A stretch of 64,000 bases of DNA from Lasiodiplodia sp. COLG20 (GCA_009801085.1 VNWV01000003.1:2480001-2544000), one strand, 5' to 3'; positions 10,721 to 22,028 are shown, counted from the stretch's first letter. A program made the numbers and translations. Notes: a model not told the origin generated them from the letters alone.

Positions 10721-11205
10721 CTATTGGGGAGGGGTGCAGGTACCGGCCGTAGCAGAGGCCTATCGAAAATATTAGTTAAGAATCATGCGACGCAAGGTAA
10801 GAAGTAGCAATTTTTGTTACTTACCTTGGTGATTTCCTTCACGCAGTTACCCCAAGACTCGGGAGTGCCGAAGTACCTGCACTGCAGCGATAATCAGAAA
10901 ATGGCTATTTGTTGGATTACAGTAGCTCAGTCACTTACCTGGTAGCGAGCAGTGCCATAGCACTCGTTGCAGAAGCGCTGAAGAGTGCCGGCATCGCAGT
11001 CGGTGGCACCCTCGGGGCACTGCCGAAACTCAAGTCAGAACGGACCCGCATGTAAACAGAGAGTAGGACTTTGGAAGTAACGGGGTCCTACAAGTTCGTT
11101 GGCGGCAATGGGGCAGTTTGTGGTGGCGTCGCCCAAGTACTCGATGGAGGTCGACTGAACAAAAGCAGCGGAGGCCAAGAGGCCAAGAGCGATGGTGAAG
11201 CGCAT
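10721..11205 (-). CDS. Small secreted cysteine-rich protein (effector-like)
   Basis: Four tiny exons (11205-11092, 11019-10939, 10881-10825, 10759-10721) all join in phase 0 with canonical GT-AG borders and give 96 aa ending at a TAG. The product has a clear signal peptide (MRFTIALGLLASAAFVQS), then a short mature chain with eight cysteines, including NCP, LCPEG, DCD, FCNEC, NCV and TCTPPQ. Small size, export and an even Cys number are typical of apoplastic effectors or defence-type proteins, but no named family is recognised. No exon is long enough to stand out as an open frame, so such a gene is easily missed. It is convergent with the 450-aa gene upstream. Confidence 0.8.
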
Positions 11206-14183
11206 TTCGGACGAGTGGAGAAGCTAATGGGAATAGAACCTGCTGAGAACTGGAGGGTTGAGCTGCCCGGTTGTGATGATACGCAACTCTTATATAGATG
11301 TGATTTCCAAGTAGTCCGAGGACTAAACAATGCAAGTTCGGCCGAAACATCGAAGAGTATCGTATACGCACAGAGCGCCGGAGCTCTCTTCTCACCGACA
11401 ACTCCACTCAAAACATCCCGGTTCGCGCCCTTTCAAGGATCACAGAGAGAACACGAGGTGAGAGTGTTTTATCGAAGAAACGGTGTTATATTTAGATGCA
11501 AACCTATAATCTCATGGCATTACATTGAAGTCCAAGGACTAATTTTACAAGCCTACGTTAGACACCTCTCTGGGTGTATAATAGGTGGATCGGATTGTAT
11601 CGCACTTTCATATTACCCGTAAGCATACATCGATAGATGTACGGTAAGTCAGCTCCTGCCAGCTCATGATACGGTATATACCCTGTGATGGCATGAGGGG
11701 ATACTATTCCTCGTACAGGTGGCACCAGGCCCATGGTGAGCCAGAACTCCACTCAGACGATGCCAGCTAAAAAAAGCTTTCTTGGCATTACTTAACAAGT
11801 TTAAGGCAAGGGATGAAGCGGGAGTAGCAAGAGCAAAGTTTCCTAATACGTTAATTTGGAAGTTTTCCACGAGCTGGGCTAGACAGATGGCGTTAGCACC
11901 CCACAAAAATGACCGAGAATACGACTGCGGAATTGGACAGTGCGCCGACAACGTTGCAGCGTACATATATCGGAAGTGCTTTATCCATCCGTTCGTAAAG
12001 CTCCCGGAGTCTAGAGCAGTCGCAAGAACCTTCAGTGCACAGGGACGAAATAGCGAAGACATTGGAATGTCTCGTGGCATGAAAAGGCATCCAGGGAATG
12101 ATGAGATACCTTGGTCAACTTCGCAGTAAGGATTGCAGTGCAGACAGCTTTCAAGCAAGAATATGAGATAAAAGCATTTAGTAGTGCTACATAAACACTT
12201 AATGAAAATAGGGTTGACAACGGAAATCAATGGCTTCAGTTGAACTTCAGGAGGGATTCATGTGCCTGATTATTTCCATCTATTTCAGCTTCTTAATTAG
12301 ATCCTTACAATCCAATGCACGTCTGTCATAAAGCAATCCTTCTCTCCCAGCCACCATTTTCACTCCGCACGGATACCGCTCCGCTGGATGAGCCCCACTG
12401 CCTCCGCCCTCAAACTGATACTCTATTTCCCGCCATGGCCATCTTCACAGCCGACGCACCACGGCTTCAGTTCCTCCGCGGGTGCAAGCGGTCCAACTCG
12501 CCATACGCGGGCTCGAAATTGAACTCTCTCAGCGTCATGGCCAGCAGGTCTTGATCTCGGACATGGCGGGCGTCTGGCCGATGCAGCTGTGCAACCAGAT
12601 CTCGAACGGGCTTCACCCGCCTTTCGACGGATGCAGTGGGTGCTCAGCCGCGACCAGCCAGCGCTCTGGCACAAATTTGTTGGCGCGCGCGAAGATAGGC
12701 CCAGGTGCAGGGCCCACATGTGACAGCCCTCACCCTCGGGTAGATGACCCGGAAGAGCTTTGGAAGTGTCACGAACATGCCCTGACATAGAGGCTTATTA
12801 ACTGACCACGCCTGAATGATCGCTAATGCGTTCATTCCAGTACATCTTTTGCCCTCGAGATGGCCCACACGTGCGTGGTGTGGTGGGTTAGGGGACCACT
12901 CCTAACAGGAAGTCTCACCAATATAGGACTGGAAGGGAGGTAAAACCGGCTACACAGTGGCTGGCAAAATTAACAACCTTCTATATATCCAGCAGGTATC
13001 TTTTGACGCTGACGGGGTTGCGCAAATGTTCAGCGAAGGTTTGCAAAAAATCAAACCTCGCCACTCCCAGATTACCCACAGAAGGTTAAGATACCTCGCT
13101 GGGTCGATTTCAGAGTCGTCCAGGTATTCTCACCACCTCTAAACTTTCCAGAGAACTACCCAGAGATTTACGTAGACCGTGCCAGTTCCAGTTTGGTTAT
13201 TTGTCTATCTATTTGCGTTCTTCTACGTCTAACTTTCGTCAAAACAGTACGCTTTTGGAGGCAAATAGTTGCCAATTCTTGCTAGAATAAGGATATATAC
13301 CCGGGTCAGCAGAGGTTCGTCATTGAAGCGCAATGTACAATCATATTCTTTGAGCTTCGCCGAGACCATATTGAAAAATGAGAGATTCGGCCACATACAG
13401 AATCTATCAGCTATGGGTCACTACTTGAGGAAGCGTTTCGACGTGCCCAAGAAACTTTTGGCGTATTAAGAGTTGAATCCTACCCAATTACAGCTGATCG
13501 ATACTTTCGGTGCCCTTTTCGCGCTGTTTTACCCATGTATCTCCTCGGTTGGCGGCGGCCACTGGTATGCCCACTGGTGATCTCTTAGGTTTCGCCTTCT
13601 AAATTGGGATGATAGTAAGGTATATCTCTTACTTATAACACCTGAACCTATCAGAAGCAATCGAATGGATTAACATCACGTGATGATGTACGTGCCGGTG
13701 GACGTGCCGGTGGACGTGCCGGTGGACGTGCCAATAACCGCCGCCAACCGAGGAGATACAGTTTATGCTTTTACGTTGATTTGATAGATCCAGGTTAGAC
13801 CTATAATTCGTGGCAAATACGAAGAACCCCTAGATTTTGCCGAAAGAACTGTGGGGAGCAAAGAAAAATCAAGGTCGCGGGATCCTCGTGGCAGGGTAAC
13901 ATGTGGGTAGTGACGTTTAGTGGCCTTCGGCTTACAAATAGGCATTGCTTACCAATCTTGAGCTCCACTTGGCAATTCGTCGTAGGACTGTAATGGCATT
14001 TGGATAGCCATTCATAAAATATAGTTAATTCGCCAGTGAGTTCAAGCCCCCAAACGTGGACCTGAACAGGCGCTGAATCTCAGTAAAGCTTGTAAGCCTC
14101 TCCATAGCTACCCACCACATCTTCTGACCACAATACTGATATGCCCACGGAGGTAGCAGATCCTGTTCAAACCCGGGGACAAA
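11206..14183. other. 3-kb gene-poor spacer
   Basis: No open frame with coding character or family likeness on either strand. It contains an inverted-repeat element with internal 12-bp repeats at 13536-13760 (listed separately). Frames around 12.4-12.8 kb are GC-rich and overlap on both strands, but none looks like a protein family. Confidence 0.5.
13536..13760. repeat. MITE-like element: 23-bp inverted repeats flanking 12-bp tandem repeats
   Basis: TGTATCTCCTCGGTTGGCGGCGG at 13536-13558 is exactly inverted at 13738-13760. Just inside the right arm the 12-mer CGTGCCGGTGGA is repeated 3.5 times (13691-13732). Inside the left arm a related CACTGGTATGCC/CACTGG occurs. No protein is encoded. Size and structure fit a small non-autonomous DNA element or a paired regulatory palindrome. 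I see no clear target-site duplication. Confidence 0.65.
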
Positions 14184-14705
14184 ATGTCTTCCTCCGCATT
14201 TTCTGTCCACACATACTTTCATACTGGAATCGCCGTGCGCTCGCTTGAGAAGTCCCTCCACTTCTGGCATGACTGCTTGGGCCTACCCATCCAGCGTCGC
14301 GCTACCTTCACCGGTCCCGAGATGAGTACAATCACTGGCGCACCTGCGGGCTGTGTCGTACATGTCGCGCACATCTCGCTCCCCATCCCCGGCGCCACAG
14401 CCGACACGCTAGTCCTGACCCTCGAGCTGTTGGAATACGAGGTTCCGCACAAGGCGGAAGGGAAGATGAGTGATGCAAAGGAGCTGGAAGGGTGGACACC
14501 TGGGGCTATGCAACTAGCGGTGGTGGTGAAGGGATTGGATGCGGTTGTGGAAAGGGTGAGGGAGGAGGGGTGGGCGGTCGTGTCGGGAGTGGGAAAGATT
14601 GGGGACGAGGCGGAAGAAGCAGTGAGGGGATGGAGAATTTGTTATTTGAAGGGCCCAGACGGGGAGATCGTGGAGGTCATGGAGCCGCCCGGTGAGAGTA
14701 AGTAG
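14184..14705 (+). CDS. VOC (glyoxalase/bleomycin-resistance fold) protein
   Basis: A single-exon 173-aa protein of the vicinal-oxygen-chelate superfamily. The first beta-alpha-beta-beta-beta module starts with FHTGIAVRSLEKSLHFWHDCLGL (metal-ligand His in FHTG) and the second ends with a strand carrying DGEIVEVMEPP, where a Glu is the usual last metal ligand. The middle GWTPGAMQLAVVVKGLDAVVERV matches the second module, but the expected ligand His before the strand is replaced (AMQLA), so the metal site may be altered. Possible roles are lactoylglutathione-lyase-like, dioxygenase or epimerase (methylmalonyl-CoA type); the substrate is unknown. A cytosolic location is likely. Confidence 0.85.
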   Translation: MSSSAFSVHTYFHTGIAVRSLEKSLHFWHDCLGLPIQRRATFTGPEMSTITGAPAGCVVHVAHISLPIPGATADTLVLTLELLEYEVPHKAEGKMSDAKELEGWTPGAMQLAVVVKGLDAVVERVREEGWAVVSGVGKIGDEAEEAVRGWRICYLKGPDGEIVEVMEPPGESK

Positions 14706-14983
14706 GTCAGTGTTGTATGACTTTCCTCATTTTCGTACTTTTGTAGTATATACGAGAGGCACTTGGTTACAGTGTTCCCTTAGACGGTGAGTAAAATGTG
14801 GATATATGTATAGAATAGATGGCATGTGGAAGTTTTGACATTAATGATATTCTAACATGCATTGTAATTCATTGGTATCATAGGAGCAGTAGGCTCAGGA
14901 ACTGAAAGAGTGTAGAGTTGACTCAAGGGAAGTAAACCACTTTTCTGAAATCAAGAGACATATTTGGTCCATACGCCGCGAAC

Positions 14984-17041
14984 TCAAAAGGTGAACCATC
15001 TGGTCCAATCATCACCACATTCTAGAAACATCAACTGCTCCTGAAGCGAGCTCTCACCAGTATCAAACGTTCCTATCCCAACACCGGACCAATTCTCATC
15101 ACCATCGGCAAGTGGAATATTCTCTGTCGTATAGTTAGGTGTGTTTTGATGCTCGTCATTGTTAGCAGGCAGTGGATCCTTATGGTGGGCGCGTGCGTTC
15201 TTTCGACGGCGGTCTTCGTCCACCCTTTCAAGCATCTTCCTAAGACAACATGCATACCGGGAAGCAGCGCATGCATCATCAATACTTGCTTCCTCCAAAG
15301 CATGCAGTAACCGTAGTAGAAGGTCCATCGGATTTCCGAAGGTGCGCGAAGAAAGTTGTTGGATTCTGAGTAGAATCAAGGATGCGGAAATAGTATGATA
15401 AAGGATATTCAAAGGCACGTATCGAAAGAGACCGTCCCGATGCAGTTCAAGTGCAAGCTCCACTGTTTGCTGAGCTTCTTGGAACATCTGGCCTACCCCC
15501 TCTCTGTCTTCCTGGGACTGCTCTGCTTGTGCAGCATTCGATGACATGGTGACCCAGGTAGTGGCATTACATTTCGAAACAGGTCCACTGGCGGTAGATC
15601 CGGCTTTGGTGGTGCAGGCTAATAGAGCAATGCTGTGTAAGAAGGAGCAAATGGCGTGCCACATTATCTCCAGATGCTTCGCAAGTGGCGGTGAAGATCC
15701 TTTGACGCCTTCGAAGTGCGTCTTCCACGTTGTCAGTAGAGCAGAGAAGTTGTTGATCGTAGCCATGTAGTTTCCTTCAATGATGATGTCATTCGTGCGG
15801 CGAACGGTTGGATACAGCGTACTTTCAATGAGCCGAGCAAGTCTGTAAAGCTCGATTCTGCATTGCAGTAAGTCCTTCAGAGGATGATCAGAAGAAGTAC
15901 CCAGCATCAGTCCGGAATCGCCGGGCGGGTGACTCAACAAACAAGTTCGGCCCAGGCGAAAGCTTCTCTCCCAAACAAGAGAGACCAAAAAGTGCCTTAC
16001 ATGTGCACGACGGGGGCTTTCGGTCCCACTCCGGTTGCAATGGGCAGTGGTTATGATCTGTTGGAGGCCAATTTCATCGGCAATGTTGATTGCAATGCAG
16101 AGAAGCCGCCAGGATGTAGTATTGACGGGCTTGAAGGTATCCCAAGCTCGGCGCACCTCGGACTCCAGAGCCTTATCCGACGCATCTGGCGTAGGGCTGT
16201 ACCCGAAAGTCTCAAGAGCATAATTGCCTCGAATATCCTTCACAGGCATGGTTGCGTCAAGCGAACGAGGATGCCATTCAACAATGAGCATTATACTCTC
16301 GATGAGACCCAAGGTCGTTGTCTCGTCGCGACCCCTGGAAGTCGATATCCAGATACAATTTTGGATTGCTGACTGGACCCATCTGTATAAAAACCCGTGG
16401 ACTTCGACGGCTCGTGCCGAGAAGGGGCTTGCTTGATACCATGTGTACCTGGAAGTGACCGCGAGAATTGTAGCAAAGAGCAGAGGATCTTGGGTTACGA
16501 GCTCACTCTTGCTGGAGCAATGACTGTACTTGCGGTCCACAAGAGGATACAGTGGATGCATCCACCGAAAAAAATGGTCAACAAGGTGTTCAGCCTCCAG
16601 CGGGGTAAGATGGCCATCTCGGCAAAGAGCGGATTCTGTCCAGATGGCGGGACCGTAACTGGGCTCGGTCGACCGCATATCTTCGGTAGCGCTGGTCATG
16701 GCTGGCTGCGGCAGCTCGTACTGGCCGTCGGGATTGGTTGTACTGAGTGGCTCAGTGGGATGTTCTTCGGCCCCGCTCACGGGGGATGCAGCGGGATTGA
16801 CGCGCCGGTTCGTCCGTGATCTCAGCTTTCGTGCAGGGCCAAAGACGCATAGCAGCCGGGCCCTGCGACACCGAACGCATGGCGGTTTCGGGTGCTCGGG
16901 GTCTCCTAAGCGGCACTTGACTTTGTGCTTTTTACACTCAAGACACGCCTGATAATTACGACGACCCGCGGTAATCTCGTGCGACACTGCGATATCTTCC
17001 GCCAAGGGTTCGGACATGTTGGGGAGGATTGGTTCCGACAA
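14984..17041 (-). CDS. Zn2Cys6 transcription factor, fungal-specific
   Basis: A single exon of 685 aa. The DNA-binding domain lies at residues about 33-67 as C-x2-C-x6-C-x11-C-x2-C-x6-C (CLEC, KC, PPCVRC, LLC), an unusually long third spacer but within family limits. A basic linker RKLRSRTNRR follows. The middle part (from about residue 120) is the helical fungal-specific regulatory domain, with HLVDHFFRWMHPLYPLVDR typical of its start. A polar C-terminal tail ends in an acidic/aromatic stretch. It binds DNA in the nucleus; targets are unknown. The nearest genes are the VOC protein downstream and the DUF6594 gene. Confidence 0.92.
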   Translation of the reverse strand: MSEPILPNMSEPLAEDIAVSHEITAGRRNYQACLECKKHKVKCRLGDPEHPKPPCVRCRRARLLCVFGPARKLRSRTNRRVNPAASPVSGAEEHPTEPLSTTNPDGQYELPQPAMTSATEDMRSTEPSYGPAIWTESALCRDGHLTPLEAEHLVDHFFRWMHPLYPLVDRKYSHCSSKSELVTQDPLLFATILAVTSRYTWYQASPFSARAVEVHGFLYRWVQSAIQNCIWISTSRGRDETTTLGLIESIMLIVEWHPRSLDATMPVKDIRGNYALETFGYSPTPDASDKALESEVRRAWDTFKPVNTTSWRLLCIAINIADEIGLQQIITTAHCNRSGTESPRRAHVRHFLVSLVWERSFRLGRTCLLSHPPGDSGLMLGTSSDHPLKDLLQCRIELYRLARLIESTLYPTVRRTNDIIIEGNYMATINNFSALLTTWKTHFEGVKGSSPPLAKHLEIMWHAICSFLHSIALLACTTKAGSTASGPVSKCNATTWVTMSSNAAQAEQSQEDREGVGQMFQEAQQTVELALELHRDGLFRYVPLNILYHTISASLILLRIQQLSSRTFGNPMDLLLRLLHALEEASIDDACAASRYACCLRKMLERVDEDRRRKNARAHHKDPLPANNDEHQNTPNYTTENIPLADGDENWSGVGIGTFDTGESSLQEQLMFLECGDDWTRWFTF

Positions 17042-17372
17042 TTCACTGAAGATAGGAGCAGGGGCGGTTGTATTGAAACGGATTTTGGCCAGACCAGAGA
17101 GGCCAAGTGGTGATGGTGAAGTAGCGTGGCCCGAAGTTAGCCGATCTCATCACCGAAGTAAGCCGCACTCTTATTATCGCACCTTTCCGGAAGCGTCTTG
17201 TCGCATATAGCGGAACAATTACGGATGCAAGCCTATGAACTAGATCCATTTCTTTTCTTTTTACCGTTTCAGTCAACCAATGAATCTACTCCATACCAAA
17301 TTTAATTGTTTCCCCCTGGCAAACTACCCACAAAAACGACCATGACGGCACAATACCTGTTCAATTTCAGCT
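17042..17372. other. Spacer upstream of regulator gene
   Basis: Promoter side of the Zn2Cys6 gene and 3' side of the DUF6594 gene. No feature is recognised. Confidence 0.4.
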
Positions 17373-18308
17373 TCACTGAGTACAAACACTAGAATAAAAG
17401 TGCACTAACGCTGCTGTTGCCGAGAATATTTCGTAGTGTCGTGTTTGTGTCAGAGCAGATAGAGCAGAGGCAAATAACAAGGTGAAGAGAGCAATAACCC
17501 CCATTCTGGACCCAGTGTCCTGAAGGGCGTAGAGTATTGCAATAGGACCTACGAGCGTGATCGTCGCCATGAATGTTACTAAAATGCGTGCTGCACTAGC
17601 CGTTCCGACATGGGAAGTGAAGATGATGTGATTATCATTGGACTTCTGCGGTCCTCTCTTGTAAATATGTCAGTTTTGCAAACCGTTCTTACGTGCAATA
17701 TCGAACAAACACACCTTAAAGAGCCCATTTTTAGTCATTTGAATGTTGAGCGTCTCCAGATATTCATGCAACCCACCGTGGTCATCGGGCATCTTCGGTG
17801 CAAGAAGGTCATCCCAATCACTAAGGAACGTTGACTCGGGTTCTGAAAGCGGCTTATTTCCGTTCAGCCAGTTGCTGACGCTTCGAATGCTCTGCTCCCG
17901 GGGCTTCGGTCTTTCGCCATGGCGTAGATAACTGTCCAAAAGCTTATCTTCTTCCGTAGTCAGCGACCTTTGTCCTTTTCAAGGTGGGATAGACGCTGTA
18001 CTGTAGTCCAGAAGTTTCTGTTCTGCATCAGCAACAAGCTTTTTTCGTTCTATACTTGGATCCATTCTTCGAGACCTAAGGAAAAATGCATTTGCCTCAA
18101 TTTTGTCAAGCTCATTGAGCTGCTGCTCGATTTCGGTGATCTCGTCTTGCTTCTGCAGCAGCACTCGGGCATGGAGTTGTCCAAAGCCGCGAAATAGCAT
18201 GAGGTCGAGATCGCTGTTAACAAATGCCGAGAGCCGGGGATAGCCTTCGCGATAATCTTCGACTACTCGACGGTACTGCATCAGCTGTTTGTAAAGATGT
18301 TTTTCCAT
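17373..18308 (-). pseudogene. DUF6594-type membrane protein with an in-frame TGA
   Basis: Two exons (18308-17715 and 17657-17373) joined by a 57-nt GT-AG intron give 311 codons. The first part has the family signature EGYPRLSAF, FGQLHARVLLQKQDEI and a coiled-coil ITEIEQQLNELDKIE. The second has SNWLNG, SEPESTFLSDWDDLLAP and a C-terminal membrane region (TITLVGPIAILYALQD and GVIALFTLLFASALSAL). DUF6594 proteins are fungal helical proteins with C-terminal transmembrane helices and no known function. At 17981-17979 the frame reads TGA between the helical half and the second half, and both sides continue in the same frame. No intron of plausible length (only a 27-nt GT..AG) removes it. It is either a recent nonsense mutation, an assembly error or a recoded site. 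An upstream in-frame Met exists at 18341. Confidence 0.65.
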
Positions 18309-19044
18309 AGAAACACATACTGTTGCGAGGGTGGTGTACAAAAGGATCTGCTGGGTAGAATGGGGTGGTAGTTGATTGCTCTGCTCCTATCAGCACCCAG
18401 AAGTCTTCAATAGATGGATCCACTCATACGCATTGTGCGTGATACGAATCTCGCTTGCGCTGCAGGACTTGCATCCGATGAACTTGTCTGCCCATTGTTG
18501 GTTGACATGATGTGCCCTTGTATACCAGTGTTTCAGCTGAACATTTCAACTGTGAATGTTTGGAGCAGCTTCGAAAACTTTCATCGATATTTATGAGTGC
18601 TGAGCGTAAGCCTTGACTCATGGATGCATAAAAATGGCGCAGGGCGGCTACGCAGTCTCGGAAAATGATATGACATACTTGCTTTTTATTCGCCGACAAC
18701 ATTTTTGAGCTTGGAAACAATAAGGCGAGGGCTACAATCTATCCTTTATCAAGATTTGCAGCCCTATTTATTTACACTTATGGCCATGCCGAAGTGACAT
18801 GCATGCAGGTGCTCGACAATTGCTGTTCCATGTAGGCAGGGATTTCAACAAGCGGGACCAGAGGCCACAATTCATTGGTGGAGCGATCGCCATTGGCGCC
18901 TAATAACCCCACCCTGTTGCCTGCAGCTCTCGTGGCGCGCGCATAAATGCAGTGCGAATGCATCTGTGAGGGTAGCCATCAGTCTGCGCGTTCATCAGGA
19001 TTTCCCACTCTCCCTCTTGCCTCTTTCCACAATATTGTATCGGC
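18309..19044. promoter_or_regulatory. Shared upstream region, DUF6594 gene / caspase-kinase gene
   Basis: About 740 bp between two genes transcribed away from each other, so it probably holds both promoters. A segment at 18423-18400 (minus) can be read as MDPSIE, echoing the same six residues in the DUF6594 protein. No named binding site is identified. Confidence 0.4.
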
Positions 19045-21438
19045 ATGTCTTGCTCAGAACTCGAGATTGTGCAAGACTTTTCAAATTCCGCGGGCACATA
19101 CTTTTCCGGCAGGGTCGAGCACGAAAGTGTACATGTTCTCTTGACGTTCTGGGAAAATAACGATGTGAAGCCAGAGAAAGAAATAGACGCGCTGCATAAG
19201 TTATTTGAAGACGGATTTAACTTCTCCGTCACACGATTCCCCATTCCCAGCAAAGGCAGCCAGTTGCGGCTTAATAGAGATCTCTCTGATTTTCTATCGC
19301 GGTTTGCTGATCGAGAAAATACCCTCATCATCATGTACTATGCTGGCCATTGCTTTAAAGGCCCGAAAGAAGAAGCCCGCTGGGCAGCGTAAGTATAGCT
19401 TACCATTCAACCACGATTAAAAAAAGAAAAAAACATGCTTTTTCGTGTTTCCCTTTTTCACCCCGAGACCAATACTAACCAATAGCAGGTTTGAGAGGGG
19501 AGAGCCAACTCTATCATGGTCAGCATGTCAACAAAACCTTTACGGGGCGATTGGTGATGTTATCCTGATACTTGACTGTTGTAATGCTGCGTTGCTCGCT
19601 AGAGGGACTAAAGACCATGGTCGGTTTGAAGTCCTTGCTGCCTCTGCGAAAGGCGTTCTCACCCCTGAGCCTGGCAAACACTCTTTTACAGCATTCCTAC
19701 TTCGCGAGCTCCGTGGTCGCATCGAGGAAGGCGTAACGGTCCGCGATCTTGCTGGGATACTGTCAGAGAATGACAAAATTACCGGTGCGTTTGCGAACGA
19801 ACTATTCAACCGTGATATTTGACGTTAATACAATATCAGCCACCCCATATTACGTAGACCTTGCACGCACAAGAGCTACAAGCACACCAATCAAGAAGCT
19901 CAAGGTTACCATGGACCCACGCTTTATGAAGAAACCTTCTGGATACCTCATGTTCCGTGCCTCCCTGACAGACGACTTGACGGGCTCTCAAATTGCAAAT
20001 TGGCTCAAAACCGCACCTCCGGATTCTGTCACGGCAGTGAACATCGAAGCAGTTGTAACGAAAACCCGCAGATTGCAGAACAATCTCAGTATTGAGGCTT
20101 TCCCTCCGGGATCCTTACTTAGTAAACTTCCGTTGCACGAACAACAACTAATCCTGAAGGAATTACAAAGCCTGCATACAACCATATCCGTTACCGCAAG
20201 CCTTGAACAGGATCAGTTGGTGCAGGCAGATAAGCAGTCAATCAGCGATGCCTTGCAGCCAATGAAATACCGCGTCTTAGCCCCCAGCGATGCCGTGCAG
20301 GAACCTGCACCCTTGAACATGGAAGGCGAGAATGCAGGAAAAACGGACCCATCAATCGCGGATTCCACCGGAACAACTGAAGACGTTTCTCTGCGGTCGC
20401 TTCTTATTCGTGAGAAAGCAATTACAGAAAGCTCGGAGCTGGACTTCAATAGTATTCGGGATATTGACAGCTCAAAACGCTTTGGCACTGGTCTCCTCAA
20501 CGATCGCCAGGTCCTCACAGAATTCTTTGATTTTAGTGAGGATCCAGAGACGGGTAATTCCTACGATGAAACGGCCCAGCAGCTAATAGATTTGACTGCC
20601 ATCCTCTGTCACTCCAAAAGACCAAGCGACCACATTCTGCCTTGCGTTGGCTACGTTCATGACAGATTAGCCCACAAGTTCGGCCTTGTATTCGAGCTAC
20701 CACTCTTTTCCAATTTGGAAAAAGGACCAGCGACGCTCCAGCAAATGTTCGATTTGGAGCCTTTTGTACCACTCGGTCACCGATTTCGGCTTGCTCACGC
20801 GCTTGCAGTAGCGCTTGAGAGCTTTCATCGCGTTGAGTGGGTCCACAAAGAGATTCGAAGTGAAAACTTTGCTTTCGCGCCTTTGGAGACCTCTCTTGAT
20901 TTAAGGGTATCGGGCTCTCGAGCCTTAGTAGGAGGTGTAGATCTTGCATCGCCCTGGCTGTTCGGACTCGAATCTTCCCGAGCTGAAACGGCTGGAACTA
21001 TAAGAGATGAGGATCACAACATTGACAACAATCTCTACCGCCATCCCGATCTTTGGGGCAAGCCGCAGGTCGATTTCACAAAGGCCCATGATGTCTATTC
21101 TCTGGTAAGTCATTGGTAACCCACTTAAAGTTTGGTGTCTGATTGCGTCTAATATGTTACAGGGTATCATCCTGTACGAAATCGCCGTTTGGAAGAATAT
21201 CAAGGCTACATTTAAGTTCCAAGATCGCCAGCGCATTTCCTCGGATTTTGTAAGAAATCACGTAGAGAAGGCTTGCAAGAAGCGACTCCCACATGAAGTG
21301 GGCGCCGTCTTTACAGATGTGATACTCATGTGCATTGAGTTCGAGCAGAAAATCCAGGGAATGAATGCGCTTCAAGCTCAAACTCTTTTTCAAACGCAAG
21401 TTTCCCAGAAGTTGGACAAGATTGCCAGTTCAATCTGA
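19045..21438 (+). CDS. Caspase-like domain fused to a degenerate protein kinase
   Basis: Four exons (19045-19388, 19489-19784, 19840-21104, 21163-21438) splice in frame to 726 aa. Residues about 25-200 form a caspase/metacaspase-like (C14) domain: a beta-strand HVLLTFWENND, catalytic-His motif YYAGH (His102) and catalytic-Cys motif LILDCC (Cys145/146). A linker of roughly 250 residues follows. From about residue 480 to the end is a kinase-fold domain of the fungal prion-inhibition/DUF7580 type: WVHKEIRSENFAF replaces the HRD catalytic loop (Asp missing), SPWLFGLESSR stands where DFG would be, and DVYSLGIILYEIAVW is the conserved helix F segment. The kinase is therefore likely a pseudokinase and the protease dyad intact. 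Such pieces occur in fungal non-self recognition and cell-death proteins. That role here is inference. No signal peptide or membrane segment is present. Confidence 0.88.
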
Positions 21439-22028
21439 GTTCCTGCGAGTCTCCCCCTTGTGCAGATACTTGGGCGGACAAATGGAAATGGGAGATAGGG
21501 GTGTTGCGACGGCTCATCAATAGAATTTTACCGCTGGCTCTTTTCCCGTTGAAGGGGGAAACAATGCAGATATTTTCTTTTCCCAAGAGCTAACGTGAGA
21601 CAAGTTCTGGCTTCTGAGCATAGTGACACATCATGCTTGGCAGTATGAGTAACGACCCCGCATGTTGTTGGCTGGCATCCAATCTTGAGCTTCCACAATC
21701 TGCGGGGTAGATGGAAAAATCATATTCATTGCACAGTCGAGTCTCCAAAAATGCCGATGATGCCGGGGCCCACCACGATAAGGGGTTTGCCTATCTTACT
21801 GCCTTTTTCAGCCTAGATTGACAGTTGCTGTCGGCCCGGCTGTCGAGTGATTCCATTGTCACGTGAGTATGCCTCCACAATCATAAGAGAGAATACTTCC
21901 TTTAAGAAACCAGACTGCTTCTTCCAGATCACTCCTTTCATATCTAACAAAAATCGACTCTGCACAGTTTGTTACATCATTAAGGCTTAGAAGTAACTTG
22001 TAGCTAACAAACCCGGTAGATCCGCGCC
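21439..22028. other. Intergenic
   Basis: 3' flank of the caspase-kinase gene and promoter of the MOSC gene. No RNA gene, repeat or further coding frame is supported. Confidence 0.45.

Noticed and set aside
18217..18423. Upstream first exon (MDPSIEDFW..) of the DUF6594 gene
   Set aside because: The only suitable donor/acceptor pair joins in the wrong phase, so it was not added to the gene model.
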